This document shows, one piece after another, positions 1 to 5,473 of a stretch of 5,547 nt of DNA (the stretch's first letter is position 1; each line of letters begins with the position of its first letter). Source of the DNA: Anaerolinea thermophila (lineage in GTDB: Bacteria > Chloroflexota > Anaerolineae > Anaerolineales > Villigracilaceae); assembly GCA_022729775.1 (NCBI GenBank), contig DZBA01000231.1, positions 1-5,547 on the forward strand, read 5' to 3'. The notes beneath the pieces were generated by a model that searched no databases, was not told the origin of the DNA, and saw nothing but the letters and a program-made list of their open reading frames with translations. Both the position numbers and the translations under genes were made by a program.

Positions 1-2
1 AT

Positions 3-491
3 ATCACCGCAGACGCCATCGGCAAGCCCGGTCAGCGCGTGTTTTACCTGCAAGCCTATCAGGAACAGCGCACCATTACCATCATCATCGAAAAAGCGCA
101 ATTGCAGCAACTTGCCATCGGCATCGAGCAATTTCTCGCGCAAATTCAACAGCAAAACCCGGAAGTGGAAGAAGCCTCCGGTAATTTTATTGAAGAGTCA
201 ATGCGCATTCACCCGCCCGTTGACCCGCTCTTCCGCGCGGGCGAAATCGGGCTTGGGTATGACAAGCCGCGTGACAGGGTTGTCATCTTCACAAAAGAAT
301 TATTGACGGAAGAATTCGAGGCTGAGTCGGCGGCGCAAGTCCGCTTTTGGGCGACACGCATGCAAATGAAAATGCTTGCGCGCTGGGGTTCTGTGGTTGC
401 CTCGCGCGGACGTCCCATCTGCCCGCAATGCGGTCAACCGATGGACTCCACTGGGCATTTTTGTCCCAAGAAGAACGGGCATTATCATTAG
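3..491 (+). CDS. DUF3090 family protein (TIGR03847-type), 5' truncated by window edge
   Basis: The reading frame is open from base 3, so the gene begins upstream of the window. The GTG at 39 is internal, because the 12 codons before it (ITADAIGKPGQR) continue the family's N-terminal pattern of G-x-PGQR-x-F-x-LQA. About 162 residues are visible, so I estimate that only a short N-terminal piece is missing. The C-terminus holds CPQCGQPMDSTGHFCP followed by NGHYH, a compact Cys/His cluster typical of the family that could bind a metal; this is inferred from spacing only. The biochemical function of DUF3090 is unknown. In Actinobacteria, as I recall, members sit beside an SCO1664-type gene and a histidine-phosphatase-like gene, near mycothiol-ligase-like mshC. 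The next gene here is the SCO1664-type partner, which supports the call. Downstream lies a 66-bp gap filled with heptamer repeats. Confidence 0.85.
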   Translation: MTADAIGKPGQRVFYLQAYQEQRTITIIIEKAQLQQLAIGIEQFLAQIQQQNPEVEEASGNFIEESMRIHPPVDPLFRAGEIGLGYDKPRDRVVIFTKELLTEEFEAESAAQVRFWATRMQMKMLARWGSVVASRGRPICPQCGQPMDSTGHFCPKKNGHYH

Positions 492-546
492 GGGGAAGGT
501 GAAAAGGTTTAAGGTTTAAGGTTGCAGGTTTAATGTCGAAAGTTGG
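491..546 (+). repeat. Heptanucleotide tandem repeat tract A (AGGTTTA-like)
   Basis: AGGTT recurs at 505, 512, 519 and 526, exactly 7 bp apart (units AGGTTTA, AGGTTTA, AGGTTGC, AGGTTTA). Degenerate units continue at 533 and 540, and a related AGGT lies at 497. The tract fills the whole gap between the DUF3090 stop and the next start. It is probably a short tandem repeat of the kind that accumulates in bacterial intergenic DNA. No function is visible. Confidence 0.8.
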
Positions 547-557
547 GAAATTTCCCG

Positions 558-1265
558 ATGAATGATGAAACAGAAAAAATCAAAACAGCATTGACGCTTG
601 GGACGTATGACCTCAAAGGTCAGTTTATGCTTGGCAGCAATTACACTTTTTTTGTAGAGGTGCAGCACGAAGGCGAAACGATTCAAGCCGTGTATAAGCC
701 GAGCAAAGGCGAACAGCCGTTATGGGATTTTCCCGAAAACACGCTTGCGCTGCGCGAAGTCGCCGCGTATCTTTTAAGTGAAGCGTTGCAGCTGCGCGTT
801 GTTCCCATCACCGTGTATCGTGAGGAAGGTCCCTACGGTCCCGGCTCGCTGCAACAATACATCAACTATGATTTCGAATATCATTACTTCAATTTTACAG
901 AACAAGATAAACAGGCGCTCAAACCCATTGCATTCTTCGACCTGCTCATCAACAACGCCGACCGCAAAGGCAGCCATGTTTTCTTTGAAGACAAAACGCG
1001 CCATCTCTACGCCATAGACCACGGGATTTGCTTCCACGAACAGGATAAACTCCGCACTGTGATTTGGGATTTTGCCGCGCAGCCCATCCCCGATGAAATG
1101 CTCGCGCCGCTTTCCTTAACCGCAAATTGGGTTGCCCTGCTCGAATCTTATCTCAGCCCAGAAGAAATCCGCGCCCTGCAACATCGCGCCGAAAGAGTGC
1201 TCTCGACCCGCGCATTTCCCCTGCCCCCAAAAGACCGGCGCGCGTTTCCATATCCGCCAATATAA
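558..1265 (+). CDS. SCO1664 family protein (TIGR03843-type), HipA/PI3-4-kinase-like fold
   Basis: This 235-residue protein matches the SCO1664 family throughout. Near the N-terminus is a glycine-rich segment (LKGQFMLGSNYTF), then VYKPSKGEQPLWDFP with a candidate ATP-binding Lys at about 47. LALREVAAYLLSEAL and VVPITV follow. The catalytic-loop-like segment FFDLLINNADRK covers about 126-137, and the metal-binding-like IDHG covers about 153-156. A C-terminal FPYPP motif closes the protein, as in relatives. The NxxDRK + IDHG layout recalls PI3/PI4-kinase and HipA folds, so a kinase or nucleotidyl-transfer role is possible, but the substrate is unknown. The ATG at 558 is preferred: GGGA lies about 9 bases upstream, whereas the in-frame TTG at 543 falls in repeat DNA, has no Shine-Dalgarno and would add only five residues. 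The protein is complete, and all kinase-like residues are present. Confidence 0.87.
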   Translation: MNDETEKIKTALTLGTYDLKGQFMLGSNYTFFVEVQHEGETIQAVYKPSKGEQPLWDFPENTLALREVAAYLLSEALQLRVVPITVYREEGPYGPGSLQQYINYDFEYHYFNFTEQDKQALKPIAFFDLLINNADRKGSHVFFEDKTRHLYAIDHGICFHEQDKLRTVIWDFAAQPIPDEMLAPLSLTANWVALLESYLSPEEIRALQHRAERVLSTRAFPLPPKDRRAFPYPPI

Positions 1266-1266
1266 G

Positions 1267-1366
1267 AGGTTACAAGTTACAGGTTACAGGTTACAAGTTA
1301 TGAGCCTACAACCTGCGAACCTTCAAACCTGCAAACCTTAAACTTTCAACCTTAAACCTTCAAACC
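1267..1366. repeat. Heptamer/octamer repeat tract B, two halves in opposite orientation
   Basis: The first half (1267-1301) has five 7-bp units: AGGTTAC, AAGTTAC, AGGTTAC, AGGTTAC, AAGTTAT. The second half (1311-1366) is in the opposite orientation, with ACCT-type units spaced 7 or 8 bp (for example ACCTGCGA, ACCTTCAA, ACCTGCAA, ACCTTAA). The junction can fold: AGGTTACAGGTT (1281-1292) pairs with AACCTGCGAACCT (1310-1322) apart from a small bulge. No T-run follows, so it does not look like a terminator. The tract fills the gap between the SCO1664-type gene and the homoserine dehydrogenase. Confidence 0.78.
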
Positions 1367-1371
1367 AGGAG
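1367..1371 (+). promoter_or_regulatory. Ribosome-binding site of homoserine dehydrogenase
   Basis: AGGAG lies 5 bases before the ATG at 1377, directly after the repeat tract. It fixes the start codon of this gene. Confidence 0.75.
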
Positions 1372-1376
1372 CCAGC

Positions 1377-2414
1377 ATGGAATATAAACTCGCACTCATC
1401 GGATTCGGCAATGTAGCGCGTTCGCTTGCAAAATTATTTTTAAGGAAAGAAGAAGCGCTCAAAGCGCAGGGAATTACCTTCTCGTTTACGGGCATTTCCA
1501 CCGGGCGTCACGGATTCGCCGTCAACCCAGCAGGACTTGACATTCGCAAAGCGCTTGAACTCGTTGAAAGCGGGCAGTCTATCAACTCACTTACCACTTA
1601 CCACTCACCAATTACCAACTCCCTCGATGTCATCAATCACTCCGCCGCCGATGTGATGTTCGAGAACTCACCCGTCAACACACAGACCGGTCAGCCCGCG
1701 CTCGACCATATCCGCGCCGCGTTGAATCTTGGGATGCACGCTATCACCGCCAACAAGGGACCTGTTGTTCACGGCTACCGTGAATTAACCGCGCTGGCAA
1801 AATCCAAAGGCAGGCAATTCAAATTCGAATCAACGGTGATGGGCGGCGCGCCAATTTTTTCCGTCTTCCGCCAAACCTTCCCCCTCGCGGAACTTTCGTC
1901 CATTATGGGAATTTTCAACGCCACCACAAACATCATCCTCTCGCGCATGGAAGAAGGCGAATCGTATGAAGACGCGGTGAAATATTGTCAATCCATCGGC
2001 GTCGCGGAAACAGACCCCACCAACGACGTGGACGGCTGGGACGCGGCAATCAAAGTGGCGGCGTTGGTGACTGTGTTAATGGATACGCCCATCACCCCGC
2101 AACAAGTCAACCCCACCGGGATTCGCGGCGTCACATCTGAAATGATTGCCCAAGCCAAAGCGGAAGGAAAGCGCTATAAGCTGGTTTGCGCCGCTGAAAA
2201 GGTGGACGGAAAAGTCACCGCCAGTGTCGCGCCGCAGCTCGTGGACGCATCCTCGCCTTTATATGGCATGATGAATTCCAGCACGGGCATCACGCTGAGG
2301 ACTGACGTGATTCTCGATTATTCGATTACGCTTTCCGAAAAACCCGGCATGAAGGGCGGTCCCGTCGAAACGGCTTACGGTTTGTTCGCGGATTTTGTGA
2401 CAGCAGCTCAATAA
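1377..2414 (+). CDS. hom: Homoserine dehydrogenase, short form, with heptamer-encoded insert
   Basis: This cytoplasmic enzyme should reduce aspartate semialdehyde to homoserine with NAD(P)H, the branch point to threonine and methionine. The 345 residues show the dinucleotide-binding GFGNVA (9-14), FENSPVNTQTGQPA (95-108), the catalytic-Lys segment ITANKGP (Lys127), FNATTNIILSRM (180-191) and DVDGWDAAIKVAAL (217-230), whose acid and Lys226 match the substrate site. There is no aspartokinase domain and no C-terminal ACT domain, as in the short homoserine dehydrogenases. Two oddities stand out. Residues 71-83 (SLTTYHSPITNSL) are encoded by a heptamer repeat and interrupt a region that is normally continuous. 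The usual NGTTN motif reads NATTN. A good Shine-Dalgarno supports the ATG. The next gene starts 16 bp after the stop. A homoserine-dehydrogenase-like enzyme with another substrate cannot be excluded. Confidence 0.85.
   Translation: MEYKLALIGFGNVARSLAKLFLRKEEALKAQGITFSFTGISTGRHGFAVNPAGLDIRKALELVESGQSINSLTTYHSPITNSLDVINHSAADVMFENSPVNTQTGQPALDHIRAALNLGMHAITANKGPVVHGYRELTALAKSKGRQFKFESTVMGGAPIFSVFRQTFPLAELSSIMGIFNATTNIILSRMEEGESYEDAVKYCQSIGVAETDPTNDVDGWDAAIKVAALVTVLMDTPITPQQVNPTGIRGVTSEMIAQAKAEGKRYKLVCAAEKVDGKVTASVAPQLVDASSPLYGMMNSSTGITLRTDVILDYSITLSEKPGMKGGPVETAYGLFADFVTAAQ
1582..1623 (-). repeat. Heptanucleotide array tract C inside the homoserine dehydrogenase gene
   Basis: Five consecutive 7-bp units are clear at 1589-1623: ACTTACC, ACTTACC, ACTCACC, AATTACC, AACTCCC. 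The preceding TCAACTC may be a sixth, decayed unit, making 42 bp or exactly 14 codons. On the opposite strand the units read GGTAAGT or GGTAATT, the same family as tract D at the right end. The array is translated in frame. Confidence 0.75.
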
Positions 2415-2430
2415 AAAGAAAGCACAGCCC

Positions 2431-3471
2431 ATGGAATCTTTCATCTTCATCCTGCTCATCGTCACCTTGTTGATTCGATTCTTAATCGGCATTCGACTCT
2501 TTGCAAGCGCAAAAATCAACAACCTGCCCAACCTGCGCTGGCTGGCTGGGTACTTCTTTGCAAACGCCTTCATTGTGATTTTCTCGCCTCACCCATACAA
2601 CCCGCTTGGAAGTTTACCTTTCAGCCTGGCGTTGTTTGTCCTGCCGCTTTTGTTGACGCAAGCCGCGCTCATCCTTTTCAATCAAGATACGTTCTATAAA
2701 GATAAGGAAAGTCCCGCGCGCTGGTTTTGGATGGCGTTTGGCATCACCAGCATTGGGACAATTTACGGCGTGGCGGTTTCGCCATCCAATGCGGCGCAGT
2801 CCCCCTGGGTGGCGACGTATATCATTTCTCAATTCCTCATCTGGTCATGGCACGCGCAAATCGCTTATCGGGCGTGGACGGGACTTATCAACGAGCCAAC
2901 GGTGGAAGATTGGGTGAAGTCGCGGTATATATTAATCCCCACCTATTCCGCCGCGTTTTTGATTGGTTCAGTCGGCACGGTGGTGCGCATCGTCTTTACC
3001 GGCGGCGCGGGCGCGGATTCAATCGGCATTACCGCGGCTGCGGTCACATTGATTGCGCAATTCGTCAGCGTCGTCTTGCAGTATCTTGTATGGGTGATGC
3101 CTGAATCATTTCGCGCATGGCTAAACCGTGATTACCAAACCCACCTCAGCGAATATTCCGAAAAGCAATCACACGCCATTTTGCAATTAATCGGCGCGTC
3201 CATCTCACGCGATGCCAACATCAACCAGATGACCGCTGTGCGCGCTGTCCGCAATGCGATTGGCAGAATCATCAACTCTGACGCGCCTGACGCAATTGAA
3301 AAACATATCAGCGAAATGGGATACAAACAATGGGTGGATGTGCTGCACAGTTACGAGCTTGTGAAGCAGATTTCTTTGGTTAATGCCGGCGTGAGCATCG
3401 AAAGAATTCTGGAAAACACAATAAAAACCTTGGTGGAAAAACAATCCCTGTTTACGATTGAAGCGAAGTAA
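2431..3471 (+). CDS. Seven-helix membrane protein with soluble C-terminal domain, function unknown
   Basis: I do not recognise this 346-residue protein. Hydrophobic stretches suggest seven membrane helices at about 3-23, 37-51, 62-83, 98-117, 126-148, 167-189 and 196-223. A hydrophilic C-terminal region of about 120 residues (226-346) follows. It begins FRAWLNRDY, contains a predicted helical ISRDANINQMTAVRAVRNAIGRII segment, and ends with helices around HSYELVKQ and ERILENTIKTL. The layout resembles 7TM sensor proteins that pass a signal to a cytoplasmic domain. However, I see no histidine-kinase H-box, HD, GGDEF or EAL motif, so signalling is only a guess. The gene begins 16 bp after the homoserine dehydrogenase stop with only a weak purine-rich stretch (AAAAAGAAAG) as ribosome-binding site, which suggests co-transcription. 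It ends at the bidirectional terminator. Confidence 0.7.
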   Translation: MESFIFILLIVTLLIRFLIGIRLFASAKINNLPNLRWLAGYFFANAFIVIFSPHPYNPLGSLPFSLALFVLPLLLTQAALILFNQDTFYKDKESPARWFWMAFGITSIGTIYGVAVSPSNAAQSPWVATYIISQFLIWSWHAQIAYRAWTGLINEPTVEDWVKSRYILIPTYSAAFLIGSVGTVVRIVFTGGAGADSIGITAAAVTLIAQFVSVVLQYLVWVMPESFRAWLNRDYQTHLSEYSEKQSHAILQLIGASISRDANINQMTAVRAVRNAIGRIINSDAPDAIEKHISEMGYKQWVDVLHSYELVKQISLVNAGVSIERILENTIKTLVEKQSLFTIEAK

Positions 3472-3512
3472 AAAAAGAGACGGTCACCTCAAAAAGTGAC
3501 CGTCTCTTTTTT
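3471..3512. terminator. Bidirectional rho-independent terminator between convergent genes
   Basis: AAAAAAGAGACGGTCAC (3471-3487) is a perfect inverted match to GTGACCGTCTCTTTTTT (3496-3512), with an 8-base loop (CTCAAAAA). The stem is flanked by an A-run on one side and a T-run on the other, so it can terminate transcription from both directions. The TAA of the membrane-protein gene (3469-3471) and the TAA of the epimerase (3513-3511, - strand) lie at the two edges of the stem. Confidence 0.93.
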
Positions 3513-4521
3513 ATATGCCGTTTCCAAACGGGTCGCGCTCATCTATCAAAAATTCGCCTTGCGCCATCACCCACGCTTCGCCAGTGATGGTTGGGATGAT
3601 TTTTTCTCCATCGAGTTGCACGCTGCCTTCAAAGAGGCTGCCGACCACGCTTTGTTGCCGCCACATTTGACCTTCCTGCAATTTTCCATCCGCGTATAAG
3701 CAGGCGAGTTTCGCGCTTGTGCCTGTTCCGCAGGGGGAACGGTCATACGCCTTGCCGGGACAGAGGACAAAACTTTTGCTATCCGCTTGCGGGGACGCGG
3801 CAAATAATTCCACGTGGTCAATTTCCGCGCCGTTTGCGCCGGTGATTCCGTTTGCAGTGAGTTGTTCACGCACGCGCCATGAGAAGTCGGTCAACGCTTC
3901 GAGGTTGTCCATGTTTACATCCAGTCCATGATCGTGGACGAGGAAAAACCAGTTGCCGCCCCATGCCACATCACCGTGAATCGTTTTGCCATCCACGACA
4001 ACTTGGACATGATGCAGGTGACGATAAGCGGGGATGTTTTTGACGGAGACTTTATTTGGATACATGTCATTGCGAGGGCGTTCTTTGCCCGAAGCAATCT
4101 CCTCATTGAGTAGGGGATTGCTTCGTCGCTCCGCTCCTCGCAATGACGGATGAAGAGTCGCCTCTACCACGCCAACGGGAGTCTCGACGCGAATCACGCC
4201 GGGCTGGACTTTTCCCAAATACGAAAGCGAAGCGATAAGTCCGATGGTGCCATGTCCGCACATGCCGAGGTAGCCGACGTTGTTAAAGTAGATAACTCCG
4301 AACTGGCAGGTTGGGTCGGCGGGCGGGACGAGGTACGCGCCGACAAGCACATCTGACCCGCGCGGTTCGTTAATCACCGTGCGGCGCAGGTCGTCGTGAT
4401 GCGCTTTGAGCGTGGATAATTTTTGCGCGACAGAACCAGTTCCGAGGTCGAAGGGCAGCGCGGTGATTAATCGCGTAGGTTCGCCGCCGGTGTGCGAGTC
4501 GAGGAAGGGAATGTGTTTCAT
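3511..4521 (-). CDS. 4-hydroxyproline 2-epimerase (proline racemase family) with in-frame repeat insert
   Basis: The predicted enzyme interconverts trans-4-hydroxy-L-proline and cis-4-hydroxy-D-proline in the cytoplasm by a two-cysteine proton relay without cofactor. With the ATG at 4521 it has 336 residues. DSHTGGEPTR lies at 8-17, MCGHGTIG contains catalytic Cys88, AWGGNWFFLV follows at about 186-195, and DRSPCGTGTSAK contains catalytic Cys264. Having Cys at both positions argues against trans-3-hydroxyproline dehydratase, where these positions are usually substituted. Residues of about 126-152 (SLRGAERRSN...KERPRND) come from a palindromic repeat and interrupt the ordinary VEATLH-NKVSVKNIPAY connection. 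Without them the length is about 308, normal for the family. An in-frame TTG at 4566 would add 15 residues encoded mostly by another repeat and is rejected. No clear Shine-Dalgarno precedes the ATG. The DapA-like gene lies just upstream in the same orientation. Confidence 0.85.
   Translation of the reverse strand: MKHIPFLDSHTGGEPTRLITALPFDLGTGSVAQKLSTLKAHHDDLRRTVINEPRGSDVLVGAYLVPPADPTCQFGVIYFNNVGYLGMCGHGTIGLIASLSYLGKVQPGVIRVETPVGVVEATLHPSLRGAERRSNPLLNEEIASGKERPRNDMYPNKVSVKNIPAYRHLHHVQVVVDGKTIHGDVAWGGNWFFLVHDHGLDVNMDNLEALTDFSWRVREQLTANGITGANGAEIDHVELFAASPQADSKSFVLCPGKAYDRSPCGTGTSAKLACLYADGKLQEGQMWRQQSVVGSLFEGSVQLDGEKIIPTITGEAWVMAQGEFLIDERDPFGNGI
4066..4147. repeat. 82-bp palindromic element inserted in the epimerase coding sequence
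   Basis: Perfect 12-bp ends GTCATTGCGAGG (4066-4077) and CCTCGCAATGAC (4136-4147) enclose inner inverted arms GAAGCAATC (4091-4099) and GATTGCTTC (4116-4124). I recognise the GTCATTGCGAGG...GAAGCAATC core as a dispersed repeat seen in many unrelated bacterial genomes, similar in style to Rickettsia palindromic elements. It has no coding capacity for a transposase. On the - strand it is read through in frame and encodes about 27 charged, Arg/Glu/Ser-rich residues. Confidence 0.85.
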
Positions 4522-4533
4522 GGGGTAAGTTTT

Positions 4534-4587
4534 GGAGTCCGAAGTCTCCCGACTTCGGTTTTCCAAAGTCAGGAGACTTTGGAATCC
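4534..4587. repeat. 54-bp compound palindrome at the lyase/epimerase junction
   Basis: Two 25-base arms (4534-4558 and 4563-4587) around TTTT are inverted matches at 21 of 25 positions. Each arm is itself a perfect hairpin: CCGAAGTC-TCCC-GACTTCGG (4539-4558) and CCAAAGTC-AGGA-GACTTTGG (4563-4582). On the - strand no U-run follows, so it is not a typical terminator. It overlaps the last codons and stop of the DapA-like gene and fills most of the 47-bp spacer before the epimerase ATG. It may act as an mRNA-processing or attenuation structure, or simply be a mobile repeat. Confidence 0.85.
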
Positions 4588-5456
4588 GTTATAAGGTTGA
4601 ATATTCTCTCAAATTCTTTGCGGTCTTCAGCGGTGAGCGGCAGCAGCGGCAGGCGCGGATTTCCAACGGGGATGCCGAACAGTTCGCAGCCGAGTTTGAC
4701 CTTTTGGGTGTAGCCGCCGCTTTCCATGTTGCGCAGCAGCGGAAGGATTTTTTCCATCTCTTTGCGGGCTGAGACAAAATCATTTTTGAGCGCGGCTTCG
4801 AGGACGCGGTAATGTTGGAGCGGAGCGCAAGACGCCGCGCCGCCAATCCACGCTTCTGTTCCCCACAGAAAATAATCGAGGGCTTGGTCATCGCTGCCGC
4901 AAATCATCTGGTAGCGGCTGCCGTATCTTAAATTAAATTCATACACGCGGGACATATCTCCGCTGGCTTCTTTGATTCCAATCACGTGGTCATATTTGGT
5001 CAGACCGTCCATCACTTCGTAGCTGACTTCCGTCCCCGCGCGCCAGGGGAAGTTGTAAAGCACGATAGGAATTTTGACGGCTTGGGCGACGGCTTCATAA
5101 TGTGCGAGTAGTTCGCGCTGGTTGGGACGTGAATACGGCGGGACGGCGACCATCAGCGCGTCGTAGCCCATCTCTTCCGCGAGTTGCGAGTAGCGGACAA
5201 CATCGCGGGTCGCGCCGCTGTTTGTGCCTGCAATCAACGTCACGCGACCTTTGACTTTCTCTTTGGTAAATTTGAAAATCTCCAGCCGCTCGGCTTCGGT
5301 GAAGGCGTAGACTTCGCCCGTCGTGCCGCCGGGGACGAGTCCCGCGATTTTGTTTTCGATAAGAAACTCAATGAGTTGTTCGAGGACGGGATAGTTGATG
5401 CTTTCATCCGCGTTGAAGGGGGTGACGATGGGGGCGTAAATGCCATTTAATTTCAT
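4569..5456 (-). CDS. DapA/DHDPS-family lyase, probable 1-pyrroline-4-hydroxy-2-carboxylate deaminase
   Basis: This 295-residue class I aldolase-fold (TIM-barrel) protein belongs to the dihydrodipicolinate synthase/N-acetylneuraminate lyase superfamily. It has YAPIVTPFN (7-15), the carboxylate-binding GGTTGE (43-48), PPYSRPNQ with Tyr108, LYNFPWRAGT with Tyr134, and GIKEASGD with Schiff-base Lys162. GSDDQALDYFLWGTEAWIGG follows at about 187-206. Family membership is firm, but substrate is not. DapA itself would condense pyruvate with aspartate semialdehyde. The 4-hydroxyproline epimerase next door makes the hydroxyproline-pathway deaminase, yielding 2-oxoglutarate semialdehyde, the better guess. 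A 2-keto-3-deoxy-sugar-acid lyase is another option. The ATG at 5456 has a strong Shine-Dalgarno (AAAGGAG). The last residues (SKVS) are encoded within the 54-bp palindrome, so the native C-terminus may have been altered. Confidence 0.83.
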   Translation of the reverse strand: MKLNGIYAPIVTPFNADESINYPVLEQLIEFLIENKIAGLVPGGTTGEVYAFTEAERLEIFKFTKEKVKGRVTLIAGTNSGATRDVVRYSQLAEEMGYDALMVAVPPYSRPNQRELLAHYEAVAQAVKIPIVLYNFPWRAGTEVSYEVMDGLTKYDHVIGIKEASGDMSRVYEFNLRYGSRYQMICGSDDQALDYFLWGTEAWIGGAASCAPLQHYRVLEAALKNDFVSARKEMEKILPLLRNMESGGYTQKVKLGCELFGIPVGNPRLPLLPLTAEDRKEFERIFNLITDSKVS

Positions 5457-5460
5457 GGAA

Positions 5461-5468
5461 ACTCCTTT
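5461..5468 (-). promoter_or_regulatory. Ribosome-binding site of the DapA-like gene
   Basis: On the - strand AAAGGAGT precedes the ATG at 5456, with AGGAG ending 5 bases upstream. It confirms the start codon. Confidence 0.75.
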
Positions 5469-5473
5469 GGGGG

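Noticed and set aside
545..556. Perfect 12-bp palindrome GGGAAATTTCCC just before the start codon, as an operator
   Set aside because: About one 12-bp perfect palindrome is expected by chance in a window of this size, and nothing else supports a regulator site.
543..557. TTG start at 543 for the SCO1664-type gene
   Set aside because: It lies in repeat-derived sequence without a Shine-Dalgarno. The ATG at 558 has GGGA at a suitable distance.
1281..1322. Hairpin in tract B as a terminator of the SCO1664-type gene
   Set aside because: The stem is bulged, AT-rich and without a T-run. It is explained by the two repeat orientations meeting.
1267..1366. CRISPR-like array
   Set aside because: Units are 7-8 bp and contiguous, with no spacers and no cas genes nearby.
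2727..3104. 125-residue open frame overlapping the membrane-protein gene, and other open frames antisense to the main genes
   Set aside because: They are shadows of well-supported genes, lack ribosome-binding sites and show no recognisable motifs.
3511..4521. trans-3-hydroxy-L-proline dehydratase
   Set aside because: Both catalytic positions are Cys (88 and 264), which favours an epimerase or racemase. SHTGGEPTR points to the 4-hydroxyproline enzyme.
4522..4566. TTG start at 4566 for the epimerase, adding 15 residues
   Set aside because: The added residues are encoded mostly by the 54-bp palindrome and do not resemble the family. The ATG at 4521 puts DSHTGGEPTR at residue 8 as expected.
4534..4587. 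Intrinsic terminator between the lyase and epimerase genes
   Set aside because: No U-run follows the stem in the direction of transcription; the only T-run is the loop on the opposite strand.
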